64,000 bases of DNA from Setomelanomma holmii (GCA_010015745.1 ML978171.1:124001-188000); one strand, 5' to 3'. Shown: positions 1 to 12,257, counted from the first letter of the stretch. A program made the numbers and translations. Notes: generated by a model from the letters alone, not told the origin.

Positions 1-108
1 AACGCCTATCAACAGTCCCAATGCGACTCCGCCGTTGACGATGCCGTATCCCATGGAAGATCCCATTCCAGTCCCGATGATGCTGCACCATTCATTCGTG
101 ATGCTCAT
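1..108 (-). CDS. Possible 5' end of a glycine-rich membrane protein (cut by window edge)
   Basis: An ATG at 108 on the minus strand opens a frame that stays open for 36 codons to the window edge. The peptide begins MSITNEWCSII and then becomes rich in glycine and hydrophobic residues, like the start of a membrane segment. I do not recognise a family. It lies about 300 bp downstream of PPS1 on the same strand, which leaves room for a promoter. The open frame is short enough to be chance, so this is only a candidate. Confidence 0.25.
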   Translation of the reverse strand, partial: MSITNEWCSIIGTGMGSSMGYGIVNGGVALGLLIGV

Positions 109-403
109 TGACATCCAGACGAAACTGAAACATGAAATCCAGTACAGCTAACCGCGCTGTGTGGCTGATATCTTGGAAGCACTTGCGTAAACAAGATCAC
201 ATCGAACTTCATAAACAGTATACCGAGAAGATAGCGCCTAAGAAGAAACAAGTCCGTACACCGTCGAAAACGCTGAAGAAGATCGTTGAAACTACGCAAA
301 CAGATTTTGCAGTCTCCTTGATCGTACATTCGCAGGTCGTATCGTATCGTTCGTGAATCATGCCCAGTAGATTATGTAGTTCGTAAAGAGAGGTTGAGAA
401 GCA

Positions 404-2657
404 TCATTTCGAGTAAGGCTTGTTCATAAGCGCAATCTCGCGTGCGACAGTAGCCCATTCCAACTCGCGGCGAAGAGTTTCGTTACGTCGCTGACGTTGG
501 AACTCTTCCCACTTGAGAAGTTCGTACGTGAATCGAAGATGCGGTTGGATTATTACGTTCAAGCGCCGGGCTCGAACAAAACAGCTAGAGCAACGTGTTA
601 TTACTGGAAGATTATGTAAAGATTGGGACTTACTATGCGCGAGGGAAAGAAAGACCCATCTCGTTCATTACCTCCGCTATACAGATGGTTGCGGACCGGG
701 ATACACCTACCCTGCAATGGACAAGGGTAGCACCACCGTGACGTTTACCTGCTTCTAAGAAAAGTCAGCGCATGCGTTTGATGGGACTCGTCCGAGTGAC
801 CCACCGATAAATTTCAAACAACGCTCGAATTCAGCCCACAGCGGATCAACCCCGTTATCTTGCACGCGATCAACCATCAAAAAGTTCTCCGTAGGCCAAT
901 TGAGCTTCTTTTTGAGGTCGTCGGGCCAGGAGAGCGATTCTCCAACGCTCAAGATGCGAGTAATGCCCAGTTCGCGAAGGAGCTCCGGGTTGTTTGCGTG
1001 GCCGAGATTCCCTAGGTACATGTATGGCAGAATCCTGCTAGGCAAGCTGCCATCTATCTTCGAAAGCCACTTGGGTTCCGGCATGTTGAACACGCTCTGA
1101 TTGAACCGTGGAGATTCTTGAAGAATGCGAGGTTGTATGGCTGTCAAAAGCGCGACATCTGATGGATATGCAAAGAAGTTTCGTCCTTTGTCGCGGTGCA
1201 TTTGTACCCAAGCATCATGCACAGGCAATCCTTCAGCATACATGAAGTAAGCCAACGCAAGAAGTGTCGTCTCTGTGTACCCATCTGTGCAATGAATGAG
1301 GAATTTCCGTGGTGTTGCGATATCGTCAAGCTCAATAGCCTCATCTTCATCGGGTCTTCGTCGCTTCCAACGCTTCGCCTCGTGAGGGTTTGCCAGCTCG
1401 TACATCCACTTGCACATCTCCATTAGGCCGTCAACCTCTGAGTGCGACCAAGTCGGGGGCATAATGCTTCCCGAAGAAGGGAACTCCATGTGCAGTGTAG
1501 ACTTGCGATTGTTCTTCTCTAAGCCCATGCGTAGGGCTCGCAGTGAGCGCGATTCTGGAACATGAGCAAGGTCGGTTGCTTCGATGAGCATGTCATACGC
1601 ATCCTCACCCACGCAATTGGGATTGAGGCCAGTATCAGGCGTTGGGCCTAGAAAAATGTTGTTGCTAATTTCTGAAGCTTTCGACATCTCACACATTTCG
1701 TAACGTTCCCAGAAGACTGCGAAAGTGTTAGCTCTGCGGTCGCTCGTAATCACAGCGTTGAAAGCTTACAGAAATCGACAACGTTGCCAGTCATTCCTCC
1801 TGCTGTATCTATAGCAACCAAGTCTGGAAACTTGTCCTGCACAACATTGAAGGAATCTAATCACGTCAGTATTGGATCAAGATTACGCAGTTTCCGGGCT
1901 TACCTGAGAGCATGAAGGTATTGAACAAGCAACGCGGAAATCCATGTCTTGCCTCGTATTGTCTTTGTGCTTTCGAAATACTCTGTGCCAACGCCACTGT
2001 TTCGCTAGGATTGGTCTTCAGATCGCCGTACACAATGATGTCGGATACTGTAGCCAATTTGCATGCCTGAATCTGGAAGTTGCGCACTGAAAAGCCGTCC
2101 TTCGGATCGCACTCAATGAAGGAAGGCTCGTCTGCGGAAGCTGGCTCGAGCAACTCATCTGGGGCAATCGCGCCCTTCAGCTTGGAATGATTGAGGTTCC
2201 CACCAGTCTTCACAAGAGTGAGGCCGCGGATGCATCTAGGTACTTTGCGAACACTCTTCCGCCGAGACGAGAAAAAAGCAAGTTGAATTCGATTTTCTGC
2301 ATGTAGACCGTGCATCCAAGGGAAGACCTGCTCGGGGTTCGGCAGAGGCTGGGTCGACATGTGCTCCAGTGCCTCGGCCATACGATGGGCAGTGATGGTG
2401 TACACTGGTGGATCATCAGAGTACTCCGTGCAATACTGATCAGGCGGGTATGTAATGGACGAGGTCTCGATAAGACTATCCTGTCGGGGCGGGGAAGCTG
2501 GGGGAGTCGCAGGAAGACCGCCTGGTGAGCATACTGGGATATGCTTATTTGGAATCGCGGCAGGAGTGCCTCGAGACGACGTGTTGAGTGAGAGGTGCGG
2601 TGGGGGTGTTGACGCACGACTAGGTATAGGCATCGCCCTAGCTACCGCGGCAGCCAT
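404..2657 (-). CDS. PPS1: PPS1-type dual-specificity protein phosphatase
   Basis: Five exons: 1904-2657, 1770-1856, 805-1716, 634-754 and 404-584, giving 684 aa. The introns are 47-53 nt with GT-AG ends. The C-terminal domain carries the cysteine-phosphatase signature HCRVGVSRSAT, with the catalytic cysteine near residue 598, followed by the family tail RRLNVIIQPHLRF. A proline/serine-rich N-terminus precedes a conserved region (TQPLPNPEQVFPWMHGLH). A degenerate phosphatase-like unit lies in the middle (KFLIHCTDGYTET), where the arginine of the active loop is missing, as expected for the inactive first domain of this family. In yeast, Pps1 removes phosphate from Ser/Thr and Tyr and is linked to S-phase control. 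I chose the ATG at 2657, because the open frame further upstream has only a GTG. The next gene upstream is about 1.8 kb away. Confidence 0.9.
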
Positions 2658-4456
2658 GCTTACAGACGTAACGAGCGACGATCTGGGTGCAATTGAAGGC
2701 ACGCAACGTGGGAAATGCGCTGTGCGTACAATAACAGTGCCGGTAGGGCAAGACAGATCCGTAACAGCAGTAGTTGTCGATCAAGCTTGCACTGCACTTC
2801 CCATTCAACAGAGTCCAATGAGTCGATTGCTAGTTCCTGCGAAGTCGAAAACTTCCAAGGTGCAAGATGGCGTGCGAGTCACGGGAAGGCGGGGTGACGT
2901 GAGGGATATCGTTCCTGGACAGCAATTGATGAGGATATGAAGCAAAAGACGAACGCATGTGCAACACACCTGGTCGCGTACGGAACAAAAGCCCAGCGTG
3001 TGGTGAGGCGATCGACAACGGCACGCGGGTCGACGAAGAAGGAGCCGTCAACGGCCGTCCGGAAGGGAAGTGCGAGCCTAAAGCGTGGCGGAAGGTGCGC
3101 TCAGCATCTTGTTGAAAGAGGTGAAGTGAGGAAAGATGGAATATGGCTTGATCAGGTCTGAGGAGGAGAAGAAATGAAATGGAGGGGCAATGGACGTTGA
3201 AGGAGGTCGTCGCACAGCATAGCAGCGGAATGCCATGCGTCTCTTGAGTGGTCCCCGCTATCTCACATTCCCAGGATTCGACAAGGACCGTTTTGATTCA
3301 CCCATCCTGGTTGGCTGCTGCAAGCCACATGCATGCTTGTTCAGACAAAGTTCTTACGACTGGCTCGACAAGACAACGCAGAAGCACACATCGCGCCTGC
3401 AGCCGGCCCTGCCTAAGGCTGGCGCTCCAAGGGAGGCACCTGGCGGGCGCAGCTATCTCGCGCGATAAGGACTGGTGGGTCTGGCATCCAAAGAGGAAGT
3501 GCATGTCAACGACGACCCATGGGTTCGTACACAACTGCGACAGCGTCAAGTGTCAGCCCCGCTAGGAAGCACGCCGGCAGCGTGGAATCGGGGGGGCTGT
3601 CAGCTAGTGTGCCATTCGCATGCGGATCCAAGCACAAGAGTGGCTCCATTTACCCCACATCTGTCGCCCAGCACACTAACTCGCCACACACAACCACCTC
3701 AAAGAGCCCAGAGCTTCATCGAACAATTGTCGATCAACCCCACTTCAATGTCAAACTTGGGGCTGCTGTGAAAGAGGCTGCCGAGTGCTGTTGGTGATCG
3801 GAAGCATGGCACAAACGCGACCTCAATAAAGATCAAAGTGACACGGTTGCCCGCATGCTGTCAAAAGTGTTGAACTTGCGTGACCCCGCGTGCTGGGACT
3901 GCCGGATGTTGCGCGGCATTGATAACATGTGAACCAATTGGCAAACATATTAACGACTGGGATATGAGCCTCTTCTAGGTGTAGTTTAAAGCTTGCAGCC
4001 CTAGCAGTCGCCTGCGCATCCAGCCGCTCGGCTAATGCCTGCTGACGTACGACCAGACAAATAGTTCTGTGAGGTGTGGACGTGAAGGGCCGATGTGATC
4101 GGTTCATGAGGATTGGGATGAGCTGAAGCACGGACGAGCTCAGGGATTAGTCGCATGAAGCGAATATGGATGAATTGTTCCTTCATTTGATTGAAGAAGC
4201 TTGATTCCCAGGGTAGGAGCTGTGATATCGAGCGAAGCTGCTCGCGTGTCCATCGTAGCAGCGCGCGAAGTGCCCCTGTCGTGCAATGCGACGATCAGCC
4301 CTCATTGAAACCACCGACGTTACTCCTAAACGCCAACGCGTGTACCCAAAATGTGCCATCACATCGTTTGCGGATGCTTTGCGGTTCCCTCGCCGAGCGT
4401 TGGCAGTGCGGCATGTCCAGCCAATCATTATCAGAATGCATGCTTCCGGACGATTC
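2658..4456. other. Intergenic stretch upstream of PPS1
   Basis: About 1.8 kb separates the PPS1 start from the 3' end of the polymerase delta subunit gene, both on the minus strand. The open frames here are short, overlap one another and show no recognisable family. It probably holds the PPS1 promoter and 5' leader. I see no RNA gene or repeat. Confidence 0.5.
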
Positions 4457-5142
4457 TCAGGTCGATTCGACCTTGACCTTTGAGTTCAATAGTTCGTCTA
4501 CCTGTGATCTCTGTAGTTCCACTTTGCTGTCTATGTCCATCTCCTTCAGTAGAACAGCGAGGACTTCGATTGGAGGATCAAGATCGAGACGGTACGCGCG
4601 CTTCCATCGCTTCAACCGCGCAATACCGGTGCAGGGCTGGATGACACAGTAATGTCAGCGGAAGTTGATGGAGAGAGTGACAAGTAATTGGGGTAAAGTG
4701 TCATCTTTGACGGGTGGGGATATCTTACCCCGTAGTGACCACTCATATCAAACTCTCTTAGAATCTTCTCATGCAAGCTGAGATCTTGCTGATGCACTCT
4801 GGGCGCCATCCTCTGCTTCTCTTTCGCAGCCCAGTACATCTTGATCGCCGCATCTGTCACCCGCCTGGCTTCGATATCTTGTGGTGCGATTTCAATCTCT
4901 GCCTCCTCCACCTCGTCTTTGGTCTGATCAATTATTGCCGCTTCCGCAGTCGTTGGCTCTTCCTCAATGTTTACGACATCTGGCTTGACATCCTGCTTCG
5001 TCGTGACATCTGGTACTATGTTCTTCTTGCCTGCCTGCGCCCGTGTGCCGGCCTTGGTAACTTTGTTTGACGCTCCGTGGAACGCAAGGGTAGATTGTTG
5101 CGACTTGGTCGCGGGACCAGAGGATCGTCTCTTCGGTGGCAT
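4457..5142 (-). CDS. DNA polymerase delta small subunit (POLD4/Cdm1 family)
   Basis: Two exons (4729-5142 and 4457-4636) joined across a 92-nt intron give 197 aa. The conserved C-terminal core is visible: DLSLHEKILREFDMSGHYG, then PCTGIARLKRWKRA across the splice, then LDPPIEVLAVLL. This is the POLD4 domain that docks the fourth subunit to the polymerase delta complex. Near the N-terminus, QSTLAFHG (residues 16-23) resembles a PCNA-interaction (PIP) box after a basic stretch. The middle is acidic and low in complexity. It is head-to-head with the DcpS gene, with a 522-bp shared intergenic region. S. cerevisiae lacks this subunit, whereas fission yeast and filamentous fungi keep it. Confidence 0.88.
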
Positions 5143-5664
5143 TGCGAATGATCTGAACAGATATCGTAGGTATTGGTTGTCTAAACAGCTGCGATGATGT
5201 TTGCGCGACAGGAAACGGTATGTGAGGTGGTGGTTGAGTGAGCGTCATTGGCTTGGCACGAACCGAGCGTGCCTTCCGTGGTTGCCAGGGGCGATGCAGG
5301 CGCGACCACGCGACGCGCTGACATGTGACCTTATCTCACCACAGCCTGCCCAGTCAGATTGCGCTCTCCCGCTCCTAGCCCTGAAGGTGTCTTCTCCTAT
5401 ATGCATCTCAATTTATCAGAGTCGAAGTTTGCTCCAGTGTGTATGTAGAACGGACAATTGGCCGCAAATCTGCTTGTCGCAGCGTCGACCTTATGGCATT
5501 CCCTCGGCCCGTAGAATCACAATATAAGCGTGATAGCTAGGATCTCGTCTATCTGTTTGAGAGGCGAACATTTTGAATATTGCACTGAGACTGACTTGAA
5601 GTAGACATTGCCCACGCGTGGCCGACTTGAACTATCTCGTCTTCTACTCATACCATACCCAGCC
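5143..5664. promoter_or_regulatory. Shared divergent promoter region (POLD4 / DcpS)
   Basis: These 522 bp lie between the divergent start codons of the polymerase delta subunit (minus) and the scavenger decapping enzyme (plus). No convincing coding frame is present. The assignment as a two-way promoter rests on gene orientation only; I could not name specific sites. Confidence 0.45.
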
Positions 5665-6706
5665 ATGACTTCAACAACACCACCAGAAATTGCCGCAAAA
5701 GTGGAAGCCCTGATCCCCAAATTTCAACTTACCCGGTTGCTCAACTCCGACCAAGCCGGCCGCCGCATCTCTCTCCTCGGCACCATCGAATCCCAACAAG
5801 CCCTCTTCATCGCCGAGCGCGCCGCGTTCGACACCTCAGACTCCAACCTCCGCAGCTTCTCCACCTCTCTTCGGAACATCAAGAATCTCGGCGCGAACGA
5901 CATCTACTCATGGTTTCTCGCAAATTCAAACCCCAACTTCACCGGCACCGATGGCCAAGCACCGCCGGATTTCAAACTCAACTTGATCTGTCCTTGCACA
6001 CAGAAACACATCAACAAATATGAGGCCCAAGGATTACGTGTAGTCACCGAGACACCAGATATTTATGCGAAGTATGTCCGCCCCTACATGCACTCCCAGC
6101 GCGAAAAAGGCGCGCTAAACTGGGTCTTCAACATCATCGAAGGCCGCACCGAGCAAGAAGACGTCATGTATCGCGAACACGGCTCCTCCGGCTTCCTCCT
6201 GCTCCCCGACCTAAACTGGGACCGCAAGACGCTCAAAAGCCTACATCTCCTTGGCCTTGTCGAGCGCCGGGATATCTGGAGCGTGCGGGACTTGAAGAAG
6301 GGAAATGTGGAGTGGCTAAAGCATATGCGGGAGAAGATGATAGAGGCGACGGTGGGGTTGTATCCGGAGATTGAGAGGGATCAGCTTAAGCTTTATGTGC
6401 ACTGTGAGTTTGGCTGATTGTTATTGGGTTGGAAGGGGAGGACTGACAGGAGCAGATCAACCGACGTATTACCATTGTCATATACATATTGTGCATGTTG
6501 CGCTCGAGGCTGGGAACACACAAGCCATCGGTAAAGCGCTGGGGTTGGAGAACATCATTTCGCAGCTGGAGACAATGGCGGGTAATGATGATGCGGGTAT
6601 GCAGGATGTTAGCTTGACGTATCATCTTGGCGAGAGGAGTGAGTTGTGGGAGAAGGTGTATTTGCCGTTAAAAGAGGGGAGGGAGGTCAAGGTCAATGAG
6701 TTCTGA
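5665..6706 (+). CDS. DCS1: Scavenger mRNA decapping enzyme DcpS (HIT family)
   Basis: Exons 5665-6403 and 6456-6706 join across a 52-nt intron to give 329 aa. The splice restores the histidine-triad motif TYYHCHIHIVHV (His253, His255 and His257), the catalytic site of HIT pyrophosphatases. Upstream lie the DcpS blocks DIYSWFL, ICPCTQKHINKYEAQ and GFLLLPDLNWD. The enzyme hydrolyses the m7GpppN cap left after 3'-5' mRNA decay. The ATG at 5665 was chosen over the upstream in-frame GTG-type opening because it matches the family N-terminus (PEIAAKVEALIPKFQL). The length is usual for the family. Confidence 0.92.
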
Positions 6707-6831
6707 TCGCAACAGTAATTGCACGAGGCTTATATGAAACGACGGAGTTAATGGATGCGATGCATCAAGACCCCAAAAGTAAGCATTACAGTGCAAGGAT
6801 TGCGCTCCTTCAACTAGAAGATCCACACTCT

Positions 6832-8723
6832 TCACCCAACCACAGGTCCAACAAGCTTCTCCTTACCTTTCCCCTCTTTAACACCCTCATCGTCATCATG
6901 CACCTCCACCATCTTCTCCTCAGACCGACAATCCGAACCTTCATCCTCCAATGCCGCCGTCTCCCTCGCCTCCACCTTCCTCAACCTCTCCAATCTCTCC
7001 TCCATCTCAAGATCCAGCCTAGCCCTCGCCTGCTCTGCCGCCAACCTCGTATGATCGTCACTCGCACTAGTCCTCACACTCCTTCTCACACTCGTCACAG
7101 CATTGCCCCCAACACTCGTACTCCTGTCCAACGTATACCCCCTTCCACCATCCACACTGCCTCCAACCAGCCTACTCTTGGAAATAGAGCCCAATCTGGG
7201 ATCGCGCCAGACGGCAAAGCTGCCCCAAATCGTGCCGTCGCTGGTAGGTATACTGCGCCAAAGTTTCTCGCGTATGGAAAAGATGAGACAGTCTACGAAG
7301 CCGATGCTCAGCATGCAGACGGTAGCGCCCATGCGGATTGCGAAGACGGGGAAGGCGGCGTAGTGGTCGTTGTAGTTCATGCAGTGCTGGACAAATGGGA
7401 TAAGCCACATCAGAGTGTAGACGAGCGGGTAGATGAACATGAGTCGGAGTTGGCGGTGGATGCGCATGCGCTGGCGATTAATGTGGCTTCGTGTTGCAGA
7501 TGTTACGGGAGCATTGGTAGAAGAGGAGTGGCCATGGCTTTGGTCAGAACTTTGCGTGGCTAAGCTGGCGAGAGGGTCTGGGACTGGTTGGGCTCTAGGA
7601 GATAAGGGACCTTCTGGCTCAATATCACAGGGCGGTGGCTTGACGGTATTGCCGGATGGAATGACGCAAAGTGGTGGCCGTACGGACAAGTTATGTTTCA
7701 GAGGTAGCTGTGTTGAACCTTCAGGTAACGAGTGCGCATAGACACTGTGGCTCGGTACTGCTAGGCGCATGAGATGTGGTTGCGATCCGAATGCAATAGT
7801 GGATCCCCTCCGGTGGGATGATACAACATCGTGAGCGATTAATGAAGCTCTACGACCACTGCAAAGCACAGGTTCGGCTGTCTCTGGAACGTTAACATCT
7901 GACTTGACTGCAGATCCCGCTTCTATGTCACACGTAGACATGCCGATGGTCGTACACGCAGGTGTCTTGATGCTCTGGCTGAGATTGCCGTAGGATTTGA
8001 ACTCAAAGCCGACATATGTATAGATGAAGATCGCTAGGCTGATGATCGTCAACGCAATCAAGTAGCGGGATATCCAAGACAAAGCCAGTCGGTACCAGAA
8101 AGGCCTAAGTGGCAGCATGCAGAAGGCGCCCAGCGACTCGTATGCCTCAGCTGATTTGACAAAGGCTAGGCTGGACATAATGACGGGAAGTGCGAATCCT
8201 CCGAAGTAGACGTAGTTCCTGTATTGGTACAGTCCATCTGAAACGCCATGTGAGGCCGGACGAAACACTTGCAGTGCACTATGTATAGCCATAGTCATGA
8301 CTGCGTAGTCTAGCCATGTATCAGAAAAGGCTCGTGTGAGGAAGGACTTCAAGACTCACCACTTGTTTCTGTACCATATTGAATGAAGAAGCCGCTCGAT
8401 TGACAGAGCCCTGACTGTGTCTTGACGGTGCCTCGGACTAAAGAGTATACGGAGAAGACAAAGTACCAGATTGCTCGTGTCAGGTCGCCGAAGAGTAACA
8501 GCATGACCAGTCTTCGCAATTTGTTAGCCGAGGAAATTAAGCTACGGAAGAAGGAATCTGACCGATGTCGGAAGAGTTTGTCCATGCGACAGAACCAGTA
8601 GAATGCAATGATGCAAGCCGCAAGACTCAGCCCTGAGCATGCTAAAGAAGCGAGTCGGATGTCGTAGGTTTGTTGTAGATATTTAGCCTCGGTGGACGTG
8701 TACGCAGAATCAACAAGCTTCAT
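6832..8723 (-). CDS. Git3/GPR1-type G-protein-coupled receptor
   Basis: My model has three exons: 8563-8723, 8360-8511 and 6832-8309, about 596 aa. Hydrophobic segments fit seven transmembrane helices, with a very long third cytoplasmic loop (roughly residues 240-420) before the C-terminal Git3 block RQLRLMFIYPLVYTLMW. The family block FRHRLVMLLLFGDLTRAIWYF appears only if a 51-nt intron (8512-8562, GTCAGA donor, GCTAAC branch, GAAG acceptor) is removed. Without splicing that stretch reads through in frame. Members of the family sense carbon source or similar cues and signal through cAMP/PKA. The C-terminus is rich in charged residues. The start is uncertain: 8723 fits the family N-terminus, but an in-frame ATG also exists at 8954. 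Confidence 0.8.
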
Positions 8724-9286
8724 CGGGTCGAAGATGGAGCGCACGATGCAGGTCATGGAGAATCTGGTATGATTGTCGTGGGATGATTTCCCTTGGGTAC
8801 CAAACGATTGCGCAGCGTAAGAGCCCCTTCGCAGAAAATGTGAAGATGCAAGCATGGGGAAAACATGTGCTGAGATGATCAAAGCTTCAGCAGAAAGAAG
8901 GTGGGTGCAATAACAATTCCCCAGGAACACACATTTTGCAGTCTCTGAGGCCATCTTCGTGTTTGTTGACAGTATGCTAATCACCTCAATCCTGAAAACA
9001 GCTAAGACACAGCTGGCCGGACAAGCTTGACATACCTCACCGAGACACAGTATTTCGGATGTGAGACGTTATGCTTCTGCGGTGACTGATGTCATCCTTG
9101 GGGCTCATAGAATTGCCCGGGTACCTGACTTCAGACTTTGCTAATTTTCTAATAGCGCGTCGCAGCCGAGTACTCTCGAATGCTTTTCACTCCCCAGACG
9201 TGACTGATGATAGTCTTGCAGGCTTCCAATGTCTACCATGAGAGGACTGGCAGCCGTGAGCTTTACAGGCTGCGCAAAGTACGATC
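8724..9286. other. Intergenic region upstream of the GPCR
   Basis: This stretch of about 560 bp lies between the proposed GPCR start and the 3' end of the UCH gene, both on the minus strand. If the GPCR starts at the upstream ATG at 8954, the first 230 bp would be coding. No other feature is seen. Confidence 0.4.
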
Positions 9287-10152
9287 TCAGTCTAACGACT
9301 CTGCGAGAGTAATCAGACTGAAGCGCAAATCGCCGCCTCCAGCTGCTGTCTCACGCTTGAGGAAACTGCGGACGCCAAGATCAAGGGCCTTCTCGCTCAG
9401 GACATCCTCGTCTGGGCCCAGTTGTCCACGGTTCAAAGGTCCTTTGCGTCGCCCGTCCAGTTCCCACAGGTTGTTGTTCTTCGACTTGACAAAGCAAACG
9501 TAGTGCAGGTCAACGTTGTCTTCAGCGGCTGGGGCGCTAGTATCTCCACCGGTGGCAGCAGCCTGGTGTGCGCTTTCAAGGGCATCTGATTCGTAAAGCA
9601 AATCGGCTCGCTCAACAGGTTTCAGCGGAATCGCGTCGCTGAGAAGTTTGGCGAGGCTCGAGTCGGGCTCTATGAGAATGGTCAGCTTGTTGGCCGCGAT
9701 GTCTCAAACCGCACGTGGAGACATGCCGATAGTGGAGCGTGCTGCGCCATTCGAGACGCTATGTAGCAGGCCGATCAGGCCGCAGGCGTTGCCAATGGTC
9801 TGCTTATACCAGACCACCTCCTCATCCGGACCATGTCCCTGGTAGTCTTCGCGGTCGTTGTCCTCCTGCACGCGGAACTTTTCGTATGTCTCACTGACCG
9901 GAAAAACGAGGAGGAGCGCATGGGCGGGTCGAGGTACAAAAGCCAGTAGCTCAGGCTCATCAATGCTGAAGACGTCATGGAACGCCAGCTTCTTTGACAG
10001 GCCAAGCTTGTGGACAAGAGCAGACATCACCTCTGGATTGTTCTCTGTCTCGCATGTTAGCATGAGTGTTCTTGTCAAAGACCGCGTTACGTACCCAGAG
10101 GAATGAACCTCTTCTTCCCAGCAGGAACATCCGGCGACTCCGAGGCAGACAT
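9287..10152 (-). CDS. Ubiquitin carboxyl-terminal hydrolase (UCH, peptidase C12)
   Basis: Exons 10095-10152, 9727-10044 and 9287-9669 give 252 aa, the normal UCHL3/Yuh1 size. The catalytic triad is visible: Cys107 in KQTIGNACGLIGLLHS, His181 in DLHYVCFV and Asp197 in LWELDGRRKGP. Gln101 of the oxyanion hole is also present. The enzyme removes small adducts from ubiquitin C-termini. The first intron is a standard GT-AG. The second (9670-9726) reads best as a GC-AG intron (donor GCATGT) that joins STI to EPDSSLAKLL, as the family expects. A weaker GT donor (GTGCGG) would also keep the frame while inserting a few residues. The gene is head-to-head with the Arc1-type gene. Confidence 0.9.
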
Positions 10153-10822
10153 CGTGTTGGTTGCTGGTGTGGTGCTGCGGGGTTGGAGGTTAGAGCTCAA
10201 GTTATGTACGCGAAGCAAATCCAGGCAGCAAACAAACATGCGTCATACGAGGTATACCCAAGCAAGCCACCAGAAGGCTGCAGTGCGTGAAAGCCTACGT
10301 GAAGTGGTACAAAACATCTGGTCCTCTACTACTCAAGCGTCGTCTCATGAATGTTACTTCCGATCGTGTTCCGTACCTATCCAACTCAGCAAAATCGCGT
10401 GTTATAGTTCTGGAGACTATCGCGAAGGTCTCAGAGAAGCAGATGACGATATTGCAGTGTAGTCATACGCTCTGCATGCATCGAGCCTGTGTGCCTGTTC
10501 AAAGCTTCAACACGATGGCCTGTGCGGCAAATAGCTATCGACTTGCCCCGCGGTGCGTCCCTGGTGGACCTGCAGACGGGAATTGACTCACGTGCTAAAT
10601 TATGCCATGCAGATGCACTCCTTCCTCAGCTGGGCCATTCTTCGCACCAGACCGCCTCAAATCCAACGCCAGACGCTTCTTCAGCTCGCCAGGGTCACCA
10701 TTTCAGCTCGTGGTCATTCATCAAGAGATATAACCACAGCTGCGCCGACAATCACAAATACTTTCTTCACCCCGCAGCCGCCTACCGTACACTCTTTTTT
10801 TCAGAGATCGTTCCTGCCCACC
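10153..10822. promoter_or_regulatory. Divergent promoter region (UCH / Arc1), with an in-frame leader
   Basis: These 670 bp separate two divergent start codons. From 10607 onward the plus strand stays open in the Arc1 frame and could add 72 residues to Arc1; this is discussed as a finding. No other coding signal is seen. Confidence 0.45.
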
Positions 10823-12257
10823 ATGTCGACTTCCACAATTGATGAGAGCTTAGCCACCTTCCTCAGGTCGCACGCACCGAACAACGCTGGCGGCGAGATC
10901 GACGCCGTCAAGGCCTCGCAGGCTCTCTACCCTGAAGTCACCTACACCGACGCTGAGAAAGCAGAGCTGAACCAATGGCTGATTACTGCCTCCCACATTG
11001 CCTCGCCCTCTGAGGATGCTGCGAAGTCTGCTGAGCGTCTCTCCTCGCTGAATACCCACCTCTCGAGCCGAACCACACTCCTCGGCGCAAAGCCCTCCGT
11101 CGCTGATATCGCCATCTACCACAAGCTCGCGCCAGTAGTCTCAAAATGGAGTGCAGATGAGAGGACTGGCGAGCAAGGATACCATCACATTGTTCGTCAC
11201 GTCGACTTCGTCCAGAACTCACCACTGTTTGGCCTGAAGCTGGATAACAAGGTCAACATTGACTTGGACAATGTCATTTTTAAGATCAAGCCAGTAGATG
11301 CAAAGGCTGAGAAGGAGCGCAAAAAGAAGGAGAAGGAGGCTGCGGCGGCCAATGCTTCGGGTGCCACTCCCACAACCCTCACTGGGGAGCAGACTGGCGG
11401 ACAGGGTGGTCAAGGCGGCAAGAGCAAGAAGGAGAAGGCGAAAGGCCTGGCACAAGCTGCTGGCGAAGCTGTAGCAGGCACAGTTGCTGGCAAGCCCACA
11501 TCAGGAGGACCGCCAGAAGGCGCGCCGACTCAGAAGAAGGAAAAGAAGGAAAAGAAAGAGAAGCAGCCAAAGCCTCAGAAAGCGTAAGTTCATGTGTAGC
11601 GTCAAATTGAGCTGCCTTGCTAACACGTTTGATAGTGCGCCTGTCGAAAAGCCACTCTCCCCCGCCCTCATTGATCTCCGCGTTGGCCACATTCTCAAAG
11701 CCGAAACACACCCCAACGCCGACTCCCTCTTCGTTTCTACTATTGCATGTGGCGACGCACCTGGCACAGACAACACCTCCGAATACGAAGGCCAGGTCGT
11801 GCGGACCGTGTGCTCAGGTCTCAACGGCCTCATCCCACTAGCTGAGATGCAGAATCGCAAAATCGTCGCTGTATGTAACCTCAAGCCCGTCACCATGCGC
11901 GGCGTCAAGTCATGTGCCATGGTACTCGCTGCTTCTCCGCGCGTAGCAGAGGGCGAAGACTCACACAAAGGACCCGTCGAGCTGGTCAACCCACCCGAGG
12001 GCGCAAAGGCAGGAGAGCGGATCTACTTCGAAGGCTGGGAAGGCGAGCCAGAGGCCGTGCTGAACCCCAAGAAGAAGATCTGGGAGACTATCCAGCCGGG
12101 CTTCACTACAACCGATGGTCTTGAGGTTGGTTTCGATGTTGGTGTTGTTCCACAATTAGCAGGTGAGGGTGCGGATAAGAAGACTGGTGTAGCAAAGTTG
12201 AGGACCAAGGAGGGCTTGTGCAGTATCCCGACACTAAAGGGTGCAGTTGTGCGATAG
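10823..12257 (+). CDS. ARC1: Arc1/EMAP-II-type tRNA-binding aminoacylation cofactor
   Basis: Exons 10823-11583 and 11636-12257 join across a 52-nt intron to give 460 aa. Residues 1-150 resemble the GST-C-like N-domain of Arc1. A lysine/alanine/glycine-rich linker follows (about 155-255, with many KKEK runs). The C-terminal half is the EMAP-II/Trbp111 tRNA-binding OB fold, starting LIDLRVGHILKAETHPNADSL and including VCNLKPVTMRGVKSCAMVLAA. In yeast, Arc1 holds methionyl- and glutamyl-tRNA synthetases in a cytosolic complex and delivers tRNA to them. The ATG at 10823 has a good context (CCACCATGT) and fits the known N-terminus, although the frame remains open upstream. Confidence 0.9.

Noticed and set aside
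9407..9450. GGTTCAAAGGTCC as a tRNA B-box-like sequence
   Set aside because: It lies within the UCH coding exon, and no matching A box or cloverleaf could be drawn.
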